Virus record (IMG/VR): IMGVR_UViG_3300046011_005926
Span: 1 to 33,337 of that record
Origin: a virus
DNA: 33,337 bases
Strand: one strand, 5' to 3'
The notes below the pieces were generated by a model, which was not told the origin of the DNA, made no database searches, and saw only the letters and a list, made by a program, of their open reading frames with translations. Positions 12,967 to 19,966 of this stretch are shown here, piece by piece. Position numbers and translations under genes: made by a program. Each line of letters opens with the position of its first letter. Within the stretch, counting starts at the first letter, position 1.

Positions 12967-13282
12967 TATCGATACTGTTTGGACAAAACAGGAGAAAGAA
13001 GAAATTAAGAGATGGGGAGTTAAAATTCTCCATGAAAAATGTGATCGATTGATAGCAGAATCAAAACAACTTCCTCTTGATTCTTACCTAGTAACTTATG
13101 AAGTTAACGGTAACATTCTTTATGATATTGTTCAATGCAGTGCAAAAGTTAAAATCTTTGATGCATACTACGATAAGTTTGGTGCAGGTGCTTTGAAGTC
13201 TATGGTATGGACTAGTGGCACAATTAATCCAAAGCTTTATGGTGCAACTAAACCAGAGCCTCCGAAGAAGAGAGGTAGATAA
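12917..13282 (+). CDS. Hypothetical protein (121 aa)
   Basis: I chose ATG 12917 (MSSKKPSQQLNGEIDRS) over an upstream in-frame start at 12890 because it reduces the overlap with the DUF6433 gene. The protein has a helical middle (KQEKEEIKRWGVKILHEKCD), a compact beta part (SYLVTYEVNGNILYDIVQ) and a basic Pro-rich tail (KPEPPKKRGR). No recognised domain. Its stop codon is part of the late -10 at 13278. Confidence 0.65.
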   Translation: MSSKKPSQQLNGEIDRSIDTVWTKQEKEEIKRWGVKILHEKCDRLIAESKQLPLDSYLVTYEVNGNILYDIVQCSAKVKIFDAYYDKFGAGALKSMVWTSGTINPKLYGATKPEPPKKRGR

Positions 13283-13285
13283 ATA
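13278..13285 (+). promoter_or_regulatory. T4-type late promoter (GATAAATA)
   Basis: GATAAATA overlaps the TAA of the previous gene and lies 20 nt before the ATG of the capsid-targeted protein at 13305, fitting late expression of a head protein inside an early region. Confidence 0.6.
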
Positions 13286-13304
13286 ACTAAAAAGATATTA
13301 ATAC

Positions 13305-14357
13305 ATGAAAACTTTTAGTCAATTTATTAACGAAGGTGTTGAAGACGCGCAAAAAGCGTGGCAAGCTTGGTTAAATACTCCTGCTGGAAAGGCTTCTTCA
13401 TTTAAATCTAGTGAAGATCTTAGTAAAGCGGCTAAAGAATTCATGAGAACTTACCAATCAACTGGTAAGCCTCCTGGTTGGGCGGGTAGTGGCGCAGGTA
13501 CTCCACCACCCCCCAAACCACCAACAGGAACAACTCCACCACCCCCCAAACCACCAACACCAGCACCAAAACCTTCTGGACTTGCAGGAAAAGTAGGTCG
13601 TGGTGCAATGGGTGCTCTTAATGTTGGTGTTGCTGGATATGATATTTACACGGGCACAAAAGAAAGGCAAGCAAAAGGAGAGCCATTAGCTACTGCACTT
13701 CCAAAGGAAACTGGTAAAGCTGGTTCTGGCATTCTTGCTTCAACTGCAGCTGCTACTGCTGCTTCAAGAGTGCTTCCTAAAAATCCTTGGATTAATGTTC
13801 CTGGAAGTGCTTTAGCTGGTATTGCTGGTTATGCTGCAGGAGAAACTGCAGCATCAAGTATAATTAAAAAGATAGAAGATCCTTTTGGCGGCAAAGCAAG
13901 AATGGCTAAAATTGATCAAGCCAGAATGCAAAGAAAGCAAAGGCAAGATGTACAAACATCTAGACAACAAGCATCAAAAGCTGGAGTATATGGAGCAACA
14001 AGAGGATCTGGTATTGTAGGAACTGGAAGACCAACAACATTCAATAAGGCAGCTAATACTATTACCACTAGTGGTAAAACCGTACAACTTCCTAAGACAC
14101 AAATTCTTCCTGGTGGTAGAGTAGGGGATCTTGCATACCGTGGTGGCAAAGCTACTTATCTTGCAAGAGCTTCAGTTGCATCTAGAGATACTAATGTTTT
14201 ATCTAGACTCTCTAGAGCCACTGGCATTGGCGGACAAAGAGAAAGAGATATTGCTGCTACGAATAGAGAAAGACAGCAAGCAATGCAAAATACTTTAAGA
14301 TATAGACAGCAACTTGGCATCACTGGAACTGGGGTTTCTAAGCCACCTAAAAAATAA
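13305..14357 (+). CDS. Putative internal head protein with capsid-targeting peptide
   Basis: A 350-aa protein whose N-terminus MKTFSQFINE-G closely matches the T4 capsid-targeting sequence (MKTYQEFIAE-A in internal protein III). It ends in a gp21 protease site of the form I-x-E/G (INE/G, cut after residue 10). T4 proteins with this tag are packed into the prohead core and often injected with DNA. The rest has a Pro-rich double repeat (~65-90), Gly/Ala-rich small-residue stretches (~95-180) that could insert in membranes, and a basic, Gln/Arg-rich C-terminal half (~195-350) suited to DNA binding. Late promoter directly upstream. Confidence 0.7.
   Translation: MKTFSQFINEGVEDAQKAWQAWLNTPAGKASSFKSSEDLSKAAKEFMRTYQSTGKPPGWAGSGAGTPPPPKPPTGTTPPPPKPPTPAPKPSGLAGKVGRGAMGALNVGVAGYDIYTGTKERQAKGEPLATALPKETGKAGSGILASTAAATAASRVLPKNPWINVPGSALAGIAGYAAGETAASSIIKKIEDPFGGKARMAKIDQARMQRKQRQDVQTSRQQASKAGVYGATRGSGIVGTGRPTTFNKAANTITTSGKTVQLPKTQILPGGRVGDLAYRGGKATYLARASVASRDTNVLSRLSRATGIGGQRERDIAATNRERQQAMQNTLRYRQQLGITGTGVSKPPKK
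13500..13559 (+). repeat. 27-bp tandem direct repeat in the Pro-rich linker
   Basis: Two identical 27-bp copies (13500-13526 and 13533-13559, period 33 bp), each encoding TPPPPKPPT. They are prone to slippage, so the repeat number may vary between relatives. Confidence 0.85.
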
Positions 14358-14358
14358 C

Positions 14359-14387
14359 TTGACTTCTATAAGACTCTAGGCTATAAT
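14359..14387 (+). promoter_or_regulatory. sigma70 promoter whose -10 is in a terminator loop
   Basis: TTGACT (14359-14364), 17 bp, TATAAT (14382-14387). Start expected near 14394 and ATG at 14410. It drives the small gene and thyX, phoH and the rest of the replication run. Confidence 0.8.
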
Positions 14388-14404
14388 ACTAGGGTCTATT
14401 TTTA
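14371..14404 (+). terminator. Terminator hairpin with -10 in its loop
   Basis: AGACTCTAG (14371-14379) / CTAGGGTCT (14389-14397), 9 bp with one T-G, loop GCTATAATA, then ATTTTTAT. It ends the capsid-targeted gene's transcript. Confidence 0.75.
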
Positions 14405-14409
14405 TCTCT

Positions 14410-14562
14410 ATGAGATTCCAGGATACAACAAAACTAGCAAAGAAAGCTCTGAAGCAGCCGTGGATGTACACTGAACAAGAGCTTGCTTATCTACGGAAAG
14501 CTAAACGACTTGCAAACCAAGCTATTAAACTACTGCATATGAAAGGTGAACGAGATGACTGA
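14410..14562 (+). CDS. Small basic helical protein (50 aa) upstream of thyX
   Basis: Starts MRFQDTTKLAKKALKQPWMY; two amphipathic helices rich in Lys and Ala, ending LLHMKGERDD. Its stop (14560-14562) overlaps the thyX start, so translation is likely coupled. No clear Shine-Dalgarno sequence in its ~16-nt leader. Function unknown; could bind DNA or regulate thyX. Confidence 0.6.
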   Translation: MRFQDTTKLAKKALKQPWMYTEQELAYLRKAKRLANQAIKLLHMKGERDD

Positions 14563-15250
14563 TGTTAAATTGATTGCAATTACGCAAGGCGCAGGAGAAC
14601 TTGTTAATAATAATGCTCAAGAAGTTATCTCTTATATTGCTCGTGTAAGTAATCCCAATAATCAACTTAACTTTGATACAGCAGCTGGACTTCTTAAGTA
14701 CTGTATCAAGCATGAGCATTGGAGCATCTTTGAGCAAGCATATATGACTCTGGAAATCAATACCACCAGAGGTATTGCCGCTCAAATTCTCCGCCACAGA
14801 TCTTTTACCTTTCAAGAATTTTCCCAACGTTATGCTGACACTAACCTGTTAGCTGATAACATTGAAGTTCCAGATCTTCGCCGTCAGGATACCAAGAATC
14901 GTCAAAATTCAATTGATGATATTAATCCTCGTGACAAAGCATATATGGAAGGTATGATTGAGATGCACTTTAAGGAATCTCAAGATCTTTATAATAAACT
15001 TCTTGAATACGGAGTGGCAAAGGAGTGCGCTAGATTTGTACTTCCTATTGCAACCCCAACTAAAATTTACATGACAGGCAGCGTGAGATCGTGGATTCAT
15101 TATATCAATCTACGTTCTTCACACGGCACTCAGAAAGAACATATGCTGATTGCTGAACAATGTCGTTGTGTATTTGTGAGTAAGTTTCCAACAATTGCAG
15201 AAGCACTTGATTGGACTTGCAATGATCAATCTGCAATTCTAATTGAATAG
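14555..15250 (+). CDS. thyX: Flavin-dependent thymidylate synthase
   Basis: A 231-aa protein with the diagnostic RHRX7S motif (RHRSFTFQEFS, residues 80-90, followed by QR). ThyX converts dUMP to dTMP with methylene-THF and NADPH-reduced FAD. A homotetramer is expected, and S91-R-region residues bind dUMP. I chose ATG 14555 over GTG 14546 because AAAGG (14542-14546) is 8 nt upstream and the protein begins MTDVKLIAITQGAG as in relatives. It supplies thymidylate for phage DNA synthesis. Confidence 0.96.
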   Translation: MTDVKLIAITQGAGELVNNNAQEVISYIARVSNPNNQLNFDTAAGLLKYCIKHEHWSIFEQAYMTLEINTTRGIAAQILRHRSFTFQEFSQRYADTNLLADNIEVPDLRRQDTKNRQNSIDDINPRDKAYMEGMIEMHFKESQDLYNKLLEYGVAKECARFVLPIATPTKIYMTGSVRSWIHYINLRSSHGTQKEHMLIAEQCRCVFVSKFPTIAEALDWTCNDQSAILIE

Positions 15251-15258
15251 GAGGTCTT

Positions 15259-15498
15259 ATGCCAACGTATCCTGTAGTCAACAAAGTGACTGGTGAAAAA
15301 CAAGAACTATTCATGCCCATGGCTGAATATGATAAGTGGAGAAAAGAAAATCCAGACTGGGATAAAGACTGGTCTGCTGGAACTGCTAGTGCTGTAAGTG
15401 GCATTGGCGATTTCCAAAACAAAACTGATGGTGGATGGAATGAAGTCCTTCATCGCGTATCTAAAGTTCCTGGTTCTGTAGTAAAACCCTATAAGTAA
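15259..15498 (+). CDS. Small conserved-looking protein (79 aa)
   Basis: Starts MPTYPVVNKVTGEKQELFMP, followed by EYDKWRKENPDWDKDWS. The pattern recalls a degenerate FmdB-type zinc ribbon whose Cys residues are lost, and is familiar from T4-like cyanophages between thyX and phoH. A Gly/Asn-rich tail ends VVKPYK. RBS AGGAGG at 15250-15255. Function unknown. Confidence 0.7.
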   Translation: MPTYPVVNKVTGEKQELFMPMAEYDKWRKENPDWDKDWSAGTASAVSGIGDFQNKTDGGWNEVLHRVSKVPGSVVKPYK

Positions 15499-15502
15499 TT
15501 AC

Positions 15503-16252
15503 ATGGCAAGAAAAAAGCAAATCACCCAAGTTGGTATTGGCATGAGCGCCAAGCAACTTCGTCGCAAGAAGCCCATTAATGATGACTTCTTGATTGATAT
15601 TGAACCCCTCACAGATAATCAAAAGAAACTTTTTGATGTTTATGAGAAAGGGCAAAACCTGTTTGCATACGGTGCAGCTGGTACAGGTAAAACATTTATC
15701 ACAATGTATCTCGCTCTGCGTGATGTGCTTGATTCTTCAACACCTTATGAAAAGCTTTACATCGTAAGATCGCTGGTTGCAACCCGAGAGATTGGTTTCT
15801 TGCCTGGAGATCATGAAGATAAGTCTTCTCTTTACCAAATTCCATACAAGAATATGGTAAAATATATGTTTGAGATGCCAGACGATCCTTCGTTTGAAAT
15901 GCTCTATGGCAATCTTAAAACACAAGAGACAATTTCTTTTTGGTCTACTTCCTTTATTCGTGGCACAACTTTTGACAACTCCATTCTTCTAATTGATGAA
16001 TGTCAAAACCTTAATTTCCATGAACTTGATTCGATCATCACCCGTGTTGGTGAAAACTGTAAGATCATGTTCTGTGGTGATGCAACTCAATCTGATTTGA
16101 TTAAGACAAATGAAAGAAATGGTATCATTGATTTCACCAAAATTCTTATGGCTATGCCCGAGTTTGATTGTATTGAATTTGGGGTTGAAGATATTGTCAG
16201 ATCTGGTCTCGTTAAATCCTACATCGTTAACAAATTGGCACTAGGTTTCTAA
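15503..16252 (+). CDS. phoH: PhoH-like ATPase
   Basis: A 249-aa P-loop ATPase: Walker A GAAGTGKT at residues 57-64, IVRSLVATREIGFLPGD (the PhoH-typical loop after strand 2), Walker B ILLIDECQNL (~154-163) and FCGDATQSD sensor-like segment. PhoH resembles the helicase core of superfamily 1. It is widespread in marine phages, sometimes linked to phosphate stress, but its phage function is not settled. It overlaps the next gene by one base (TAATG). Confidence 0.93.
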   Translation: MARKKQITQVGIGMSAKQLRRKKPINDDFLIDIEPLTDNQKKLFDVYEKGQNLFAYGAAGTGKTFITMYLALRDVLDSSTPYEKLYIVRSLVATREIGFLPGDHEDKSSLYQIPYKNMVKYMFEMPDDPSFEMLYGNLKTQETISFWSTSFIRGTTFDNSILLIDECQNLNFHELDSIITRVGENCKIMFCGDATQSDLIKTNERNGIIDFTKILMAMPEFDCIEFGVEDIVRSGLVKSYIVNKLALGF

Positions 16253-16929
16253 TGTTTACTCATCTTGATATTAATTTTGCTGAGTTGGAGACAACTTATG
16301 TGGATGGTAATCGTTACTATCCGTCTCCAACTACAGGGAACTTATACCCATCGATTACTTCAATTACTTCTCATTACAATCGTCAAGTCTTTAAAGACTG
16401 GCGAGCCAAGGTTGGAGACAAAGAAGCTGATCGTGTAATTAAAGAATCAACAACTCGTGGTACTTCTTTCCATAAATCAGCACAAGATTACCTTGAGAAT
16501 AAAATTGTAGAACATGAAAGTTCAGAAATTGAATTCATGTTTGACGCAGCAAAACCTTATCTTGATAAGATAAATAATATTCATGCTATTGAAAAATGCT
16601 TGTACAGTGATGTGCTTGGTATCGCTGGTAGAGTAGATTGCATCGCTGAATATGAAGGAGAGCTTGCAATCATCGATTTCAAAACATCAAAGAAGATCAA
16701 ACCTGAAGCCTGGATCCAACAGTATTTTGTGCAAGAGGTTGCTTACGCTTGCATGTATTATGAGATGACACAAAATGTGGTTAAGAAATTAATCACAATC
16801 ATGGTAACACCTGACGGTGAAACGAAAGTGTTTGACAAACGAGACAAAAAGGAGTATATTATATTACTAAAGAAGTATATTAACCAATTTGTACACGACA
16901 AACTTAACGAATATGGAAGTAGCAAATGA
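16252..16929 (+). CDS. PD-(D/E)XK exonuclease
   Basis: A 225-aa RecB/Cas4-like nuclease. Motifs are TRGTSFH (68-74), GRVD (126-129, catalytic Asp), IIDFKTSKK (140-148, E/D-x-K core) and QYFVQEVAYACMYYE (Q-x3-Y type motif, ~155-170). Such enzymes resect or degrade DNA ends with Mg. In T4-like cyanophages a nuclease of this type lies beside phoH. It may recycle host DNA or process recombination ends. It overlaps the gp33 candidate by 17 nt. Confidence 0.85.
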   Translation: MFTHLDINFAELETTYVDGNRYYPSPTTGNLYPSITSITSHYNRQVFKDWRAKVGDKEADRVIKESTTRGTSFHKSAQDYLENKIVEHESSEIEFMFDAAKPYLDKINNIHAIEKCLYSDVLGIAGRVDCIAEYEGELAIIDFKTSKKIKPEAWIQQYFVQEVAYACMYYEMTQNVVKKLITIMVTPDGETKVFDKRDKKEYIILLKKYINQFVHDKLNEYGSSK

Positions 16930-17173
16930 TTTGCAATTAGAATTAAAAAACAAATTCTTAAATCAATCAAAGTTTTCTAGTGATATTGAAAGCTTTGTTC
17001 AGACTGGAAACCTTAATTACATTGAGGCTATCGTTCAGTATTGTGAACAACACAACATTGAAATTGATAATGTTCCAAAGCTTTTATCTAAGCCTTTAAA
17101 AGAAAGAATTAGATGTGAAGCCATGGAACTTAACTATCTTCGCCGTTCTTCTAAAGCAAAACTTGCTATATGA
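16913..17173 (+). CDS. gp33: Late transcription accessory protein gp33 (candidate)
   Basis: An 86-aa helical protein from ATG 16913 (MEVANDLQLELKNKF). The call rests mainly on synteny: T4 has 33-59-32 in this order, and gp59 starts in its stop codon here (ATGA). The C-terminal EAMELNYLRRSS..LAI is compatible with gp33, which bridges RNA polymerase beta-flap and the sliding clamp to activate late promoters. The many CTAAATA-type late promoters in this window require such a factor with gp55. Shorter than T4 gp33 (112 aa). Confidence 0.6.
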   Translation: MEVANDLQLELKNKFLNQSKFSSDIESFVQTGNLNYIEAIVQYCEQHNIEIDNVPKLLSKPLKERIRCEAMELNYLRRSSKAKLAI

Positions 17174-17766
17174 CACCCATTGATTGCTATAAAACATACC
17201 TAGCATTCAAAAATCATTTTTCAAAACCAAGTTTTGATTACTTTAAATACGGCGGTAAAACTAGAGCAACCGCAGAATCATTTTACAAAAGAAAGGATCG
17301 ATATTTTTTTGAAAAGATGTCGAGACAAAAAGATGATCAAGAGATAAAAGAATACTTTCTTGCCAGTTTTATTGAATGTGATAATCCTCAGAAACTTTGG
17401 ATTGGAGAAATCATTAATTCTGGCAATGAGTATTATGAAGCTTGGAAAACAAGAGCTGAAAGTTTAACTTATAAGTTCAGACAAGACATTGCGTATTTGT
17501 TTGAAGGATATAAACTTGATGATGTTCTTAAATGTGATGTCGGTAATCACTCCAGTCTCCTCAAATCACACATGATAAATAAGGTGTCCATAGAGACACT
17601 TGTGATTCTTGATATGATTCTAAATTATGTTAAGGATTATGATAAGGTATTGACAGATCCCATCTGGGAGTTTTATAGTATGAAGATCAAAAAATATCGA
17701 CCGTTCTTAAACATCGATTCGACAAACTTTAAATCTATTCTAAAGGAGAAAGTAATCCATGGATGA
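17170..17766 (+). CDS. gp59: Helicase-loading protein gp59
   Basis: A 198-aa, mostly helical basic protein resembling T4 gp59 (217 aa): RKDRYFFEKMS (~38-48) matches the RRDKYFFQKLS block, and Y-x-MKIKKYRPFLNID near the C-terminus matches NYSIKLKAYRKILNID. gp59 loads the gp41 helicase onto gp32-coated forked DNA. It is linked to gp33 (ATGA) and to the next gene (8-nt overlap). gp32 lies two genes downstream, as in T4. Confidence 0.85.
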   Translation: MTPIDCYKTYLAFKNHFSKPSFDYFKYGGKTRATAESFYKRKDRYFFEKMSRQKDDQEIKEYFLASFIECDNPQKLWIGEIINSGNEYYEAWKTRAESLTYKFRQDIAYLFEGYKLDDVLKCDVGNHSSLLKSHMINKVSIETLVILDMILNYVKDYDKVLTDPIWEFYSMKIKKYRPFLNIDSTNFKSILKEKVIHG

Positions 17767-17983
17767 CCAACAACAACATTTGAAAGCTTGTGTTGATCAA
17801 CAAGCTGATCTTTTGAAAGATATGCAAACTCTTCAAACTCAACTGACTGAGAAGAGAGAACTTGCTCTTAAGCTTCAAGGTATTATTGAGTACCTGACAA
17901 GCAATGGTGTAACACTTCCTGAAGCACCAGCAGAACAACCTCAAGAAGAAGTCCCTGCAGAAGCTGCTAAGGAAGATGAGTGA
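17759..17983 (+). CDS. Small coiled-coil protein (74 aa)
   Basis: Starts MDDQQQHLKACVDQQADLLK; residues ~5-48 form a Gln/Leu heptad-like coiled coil (TLQTQLTEKRELALKLQGII). The rest is an Ala/Pro/Glu-rich disordered tail. AAGGAG precedes the ATG. It overlaps neighbours by 8 nt on each side, between gp59 and the DUF1825-like gene. Probably a small oligomeric adaptor; function unknown. Confidence 0.7.
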   Translation: MDDQQQHLKACVDQQADLLKDMQTLQTQLTEKRELALKLQGIIEYLTSNGVTLPEAPAEQPQEEVPAEAAKEDE

Positions 17984-18314
17984 TTTCTTTGACTCTGAAA
18001 TAGTCAAAGAGGAAATTGCAACCATTGGTGCTTTGCAACAAAGAATTCTGCAGAGCACCTTGGCATATCCAAATTATGATTACGAACAAAAGAAATATCA
18101 CATCCAATTATTAAAAGATCTTTTTGAAAAACAGAAGATCTTATACATGAGATTTTCTTTGTCCGATGATCCCGATGCCAGATCAATGATTGACAGAATG
18201 AAATCTGTGGCTGTCAGAATGGGCATTCCCGCAAACCTGACCATGTTGGAAATTTTTAAATTCCTACAAAACAAAATTGACAACATGGAAGCGTCGCTTG
18301 ACAAACAACGCTGA
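17976..18314 (+). CDS. DUF1825-like cyanobacterial-type protein (112 aa)
   Basis: N-terminus MSDFFDSEIVKEE, then KYHIQLLKDLFEKQKILYMR and FSLSDDPDAR, closely follow the cyanobacterial DUF1825 pattern (FFDSEIV-x-EE ... RF-x-LS-x-D). Helical throughout. The function of the family is unknown. In the phage it lies between gp59 and gp32, inside a replication cluster, and suggests capture from a cyanobacterial host. The gp32 promoter's -35 overlaps its last codons. Confidence 0.7.
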   Translation: MSDFFDSEIVKEEIATIGALQQRILQSTLAYPNYDYEQKKYHIQLLKDLFEKQKILYMRFSLSDDPDARSMIDRMKSVAVRMGIPANLTMLEIFKFLQNKIDNMEASLDKQR

Positions 18315-18326
18315 CGCTGTTAGACT
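18298..18326 (+). promoter_or_regulatory. sigma70 promoter of gp32
   Basis: TTGACA (18298-18303), 17 bp, TAGACT (18321-18326). Start expected near 18333, leader about 29 nt. An imperfect dyad AGCGTC (18290-18295)/GACGCT (18313-18318) overlaps it. Confidence 0.7.
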
Positions 18327-18346
18327 AACAAAGACCACATCCAACC

Positions 18347-18363
18347 TATCCGATTTATCCGAT
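18347..18363 (+). promoter_or_regulatory. gp32: Tandem TATCCGAT repeat at the gp32 start
   Basis: TATCCGAT occurs at 18347-18354 and again at 18356-18363, the second copy running into the ATG (18362). There is no Shine-Dalgarno sequence. An unstructured repeat at the start codon would suit autogenous repression by gp32, known in T4. Confidence 0.4.
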
Positions 18364-19288
18364 GTCTTTTTCTAATCTTAAGAAACAATCCTCCCTTGGC
18401 AGCTTGACTGCCAAACTTCAAAAAGAAGTTGAAAAACTGAATAGCAGTGCTTCCAATTCTGATGAACGCCTTTGGAAGCCTGAAGTAGACAAAACTGGTA
18501 ATGGCTATGCAGTTATTCGCTTCCTTCCCGCCCCCAATGGAGAAGATATTCCTTGGGTGAAAATGTACAACCATGCCTTCCAAGGAACTGGTGGTTGGTT
18601 GATTGACAATTGCCTCACTAGCGTTGGTGGTAAGTGCCCCATCTGCGAAGCAAACAGCCTCCTTTGGAACAGTGGTTCTGATGCCAACAAAGAAATTGCT
18701 CGTGGTCGTAAGCGTAAGCTCTCTTACTATAGCAACATTTATGTCGTGAAGGATCCTGCTAATCCTGAAAACGAAGGTCGTGTGTTCCTGTATAAGTACG
18801 GTAAGAAGATCTTTGACAAGATCCAAGCCGCAATGAAGCCTGAGTTTGAAGATGAAGAGCCCTTGAACCCCTTTGACTTTTGGCAAGGTGCTGACTTCAA
18901 ACTGAAGATCAAGAAGGTTGCTGGCTATTGGAACTACGATAGCTCTGAGTTTGCTCGTCCTTCTGCTCTTCTCGATGACGATGATGCTCTGGAAGCTATT
19001 TGGAACAAAGAGTATTCTCTTGCCCAGATTGTTGCAGATGATCAGTTCAAATCCTACGATCAACTGAAGGATCGTCTGAATGTTGTTCTTGGAAAGACCA
19101 CTTCTGCTCCTGCTGCAGTTGATGAATCTTTTGAAGATGAAGATGATTATCGCAGCCCTGCTCCTACTCAAGAAGAAGTGTCTGCGGGAAAGTCTGGTGG
19201 AGTTCCGAGTCGAAGTGCTTCGTCCTCTTCTGATGATGACGATGATGATGCTCTGAGTTACTTCCAACGACTCGCTGAAGAGTTCTAA
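18362..19288 (+). CDS. gp32: Single-stranded DNA-binding protein gp32
   Basis: A 308-aa protein with gp32 architecture: a basic N-terminal cooperativity segment (SFSNLKKQSSLGSL), a DNA-binding core with a zinc site (H71, C84, C92, C95; T4 uses H64, C77, C87, C90), aromatic/basic patches (RKRKLSYYSNIYVVKD), and an acidic C-terminus with DDDDDD then YFQRLAEEF that recruits partner proteins. It coats ssDNA in replication, recombination and repair. Codons are more GC-rich than neighbours, fitting high expression. It has its own promoter and terminator. Confidence 0.96.
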   Translation: MSFSNLKKQSSLGSLTAKLQKEVEKLNSSASNSDERLWKPEVDKTGNGYAVIRFLPAPNGEDIPWVKMYNHAFQGTGGWLIDNCLTSVGGKCPICEANSLLWNSGSDANKEIARGRKRKLSYYSNIYVVKDPANPENEGRVFLYKYGKKIFDKIQAAMKPEFEDEEPLNPFDFWQGADFKLKIKKVAGYWNYDSSEFARPSALLDDDDALEAIWNKEYSLAQIVADDQFKSYDQLKDRLNVVLGKTTSAPAAVDESFEDEDDYRSPAPTQEEVSAGKSGGVPSRSASSSSDDDDDDALSYFQRLAEEF

Positions 19289-19317
19289 AAAAATTGGGGG
19301 CTTATGCCCCCTTTTTT
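19287..19317. terminator. Bidirectional terminator between gp32 and gp53
   Basis: AAAAAAATT, then GGGGGC (19296-19301)-TTAT-GCCCCC (19306-19311), then TTTTTT. The A run on one side and T run on the other allow use on both strands. The gp53 stop (TAA on minus) lies in the T run. Confidence 0.92.
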
Positions 19318-19966
19318 ATGCTCTTCTAGGATTGAATGTCTTCAACGTTTTAGCATCCACGTATTCAGATGAAGGTTCATTGGCAAGTACAGATCTTAAA
19401 TCTCTTTCAATTACACTAATGTAGTCTGGCTTAAGTAAATAGATATTTCTTTTCTCTTCATTTTTTCTAAGTTCATATTCAAAGTTTGACACAGAAATTA
19501 CACAGGCATTATTTTGTTTCCATGTATCTTGATCAGAATAACTAACAACAAAGTCTGCATCTACAACAACTCCTGCTGGCATGACTACTGCACCAGAACT
19601 TGTGACAACCTCAGTAGTTTCGTAGTGATGAATCTGTGCGAGTTCTTCTGGAGTGTATTTTTGATTAAGATATAAATTTAAATCTGCTTGGCTGAGGGGC
19701 CAGTCTTCTTTTATGTTTTGAATGTTGTTTGTAACTAAGATAATCCAATCATATTTGGCGCTACCATAAACTCGTTCTGCTATGTTATCAGGTCTTTCAT
19801 CTCCAACAATTGAATACTGATTAAATGCAGTAAAGATACTGGCTACATCATCACGAATTTTGGCACGTTTAAAAATGTTTTTAATCAGTGTATAGTCACC
19901 AGATGATGTCCTCTCATTTCTAAGAGAAGGATAATATACATTGGGTAAGTATCTGAAGTAAGACAT
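19316..19966 (-). CDS. gp53: Baseplate wedge protein gp53
   Basis: A 216-aa protein, close to T4 gp53 (196 aa). FRYLPNVYYPS at the N-terminus and ERVYGSAKYDWIILVTNNI (~65-83) followed by DWPLSQADL are typical of gp53, the wedge component that ends wedge assembly and contacts neighbouring wedges around the hub. It is last in a minus-strand run gp4, unknown, gp48, gp53, overlapping gp48 by one base. Confidence 0.85.
   Translation of the reverse strand: MSYFRYLPNVYYPSLRNERTSSGDYTLIKNIFKRAKIRDDVASIFTAFNQYSIVGDERPDNIAERVYGSAKYDWIILVTNNIQNIKEDWPLSQADLNLYLNQKYTPEELAQIHHYETTEVVTSSGAVVMPAGVVVDADFVVSYSDQDTWKQNNACVISVSNFEYELRKNEEKRNIYLLKPDYISVIERDLRSVLANEPSSEYVDAKTLKTFNPRRA

Noticed and set aside
13500-13559. 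Repeat as a CRISPR-like array
   Set aside because: Only two units with a 6-nt gap, in frame and encoding a Pro-rich linker.
17574-17581. GATAAATA as a late promoter
   Set aside because: Lies deep inside gp59, about 180 nt from the next start; likely chance in AT-rich DNA.
18320-19267. 315-codon open frame antisense to gp32
   Set aside because: It mirrors the GC-rich codons of gp32; no ribosome site or promoter on that strand, and the protein is low-complexity Arg/Ile-rich.
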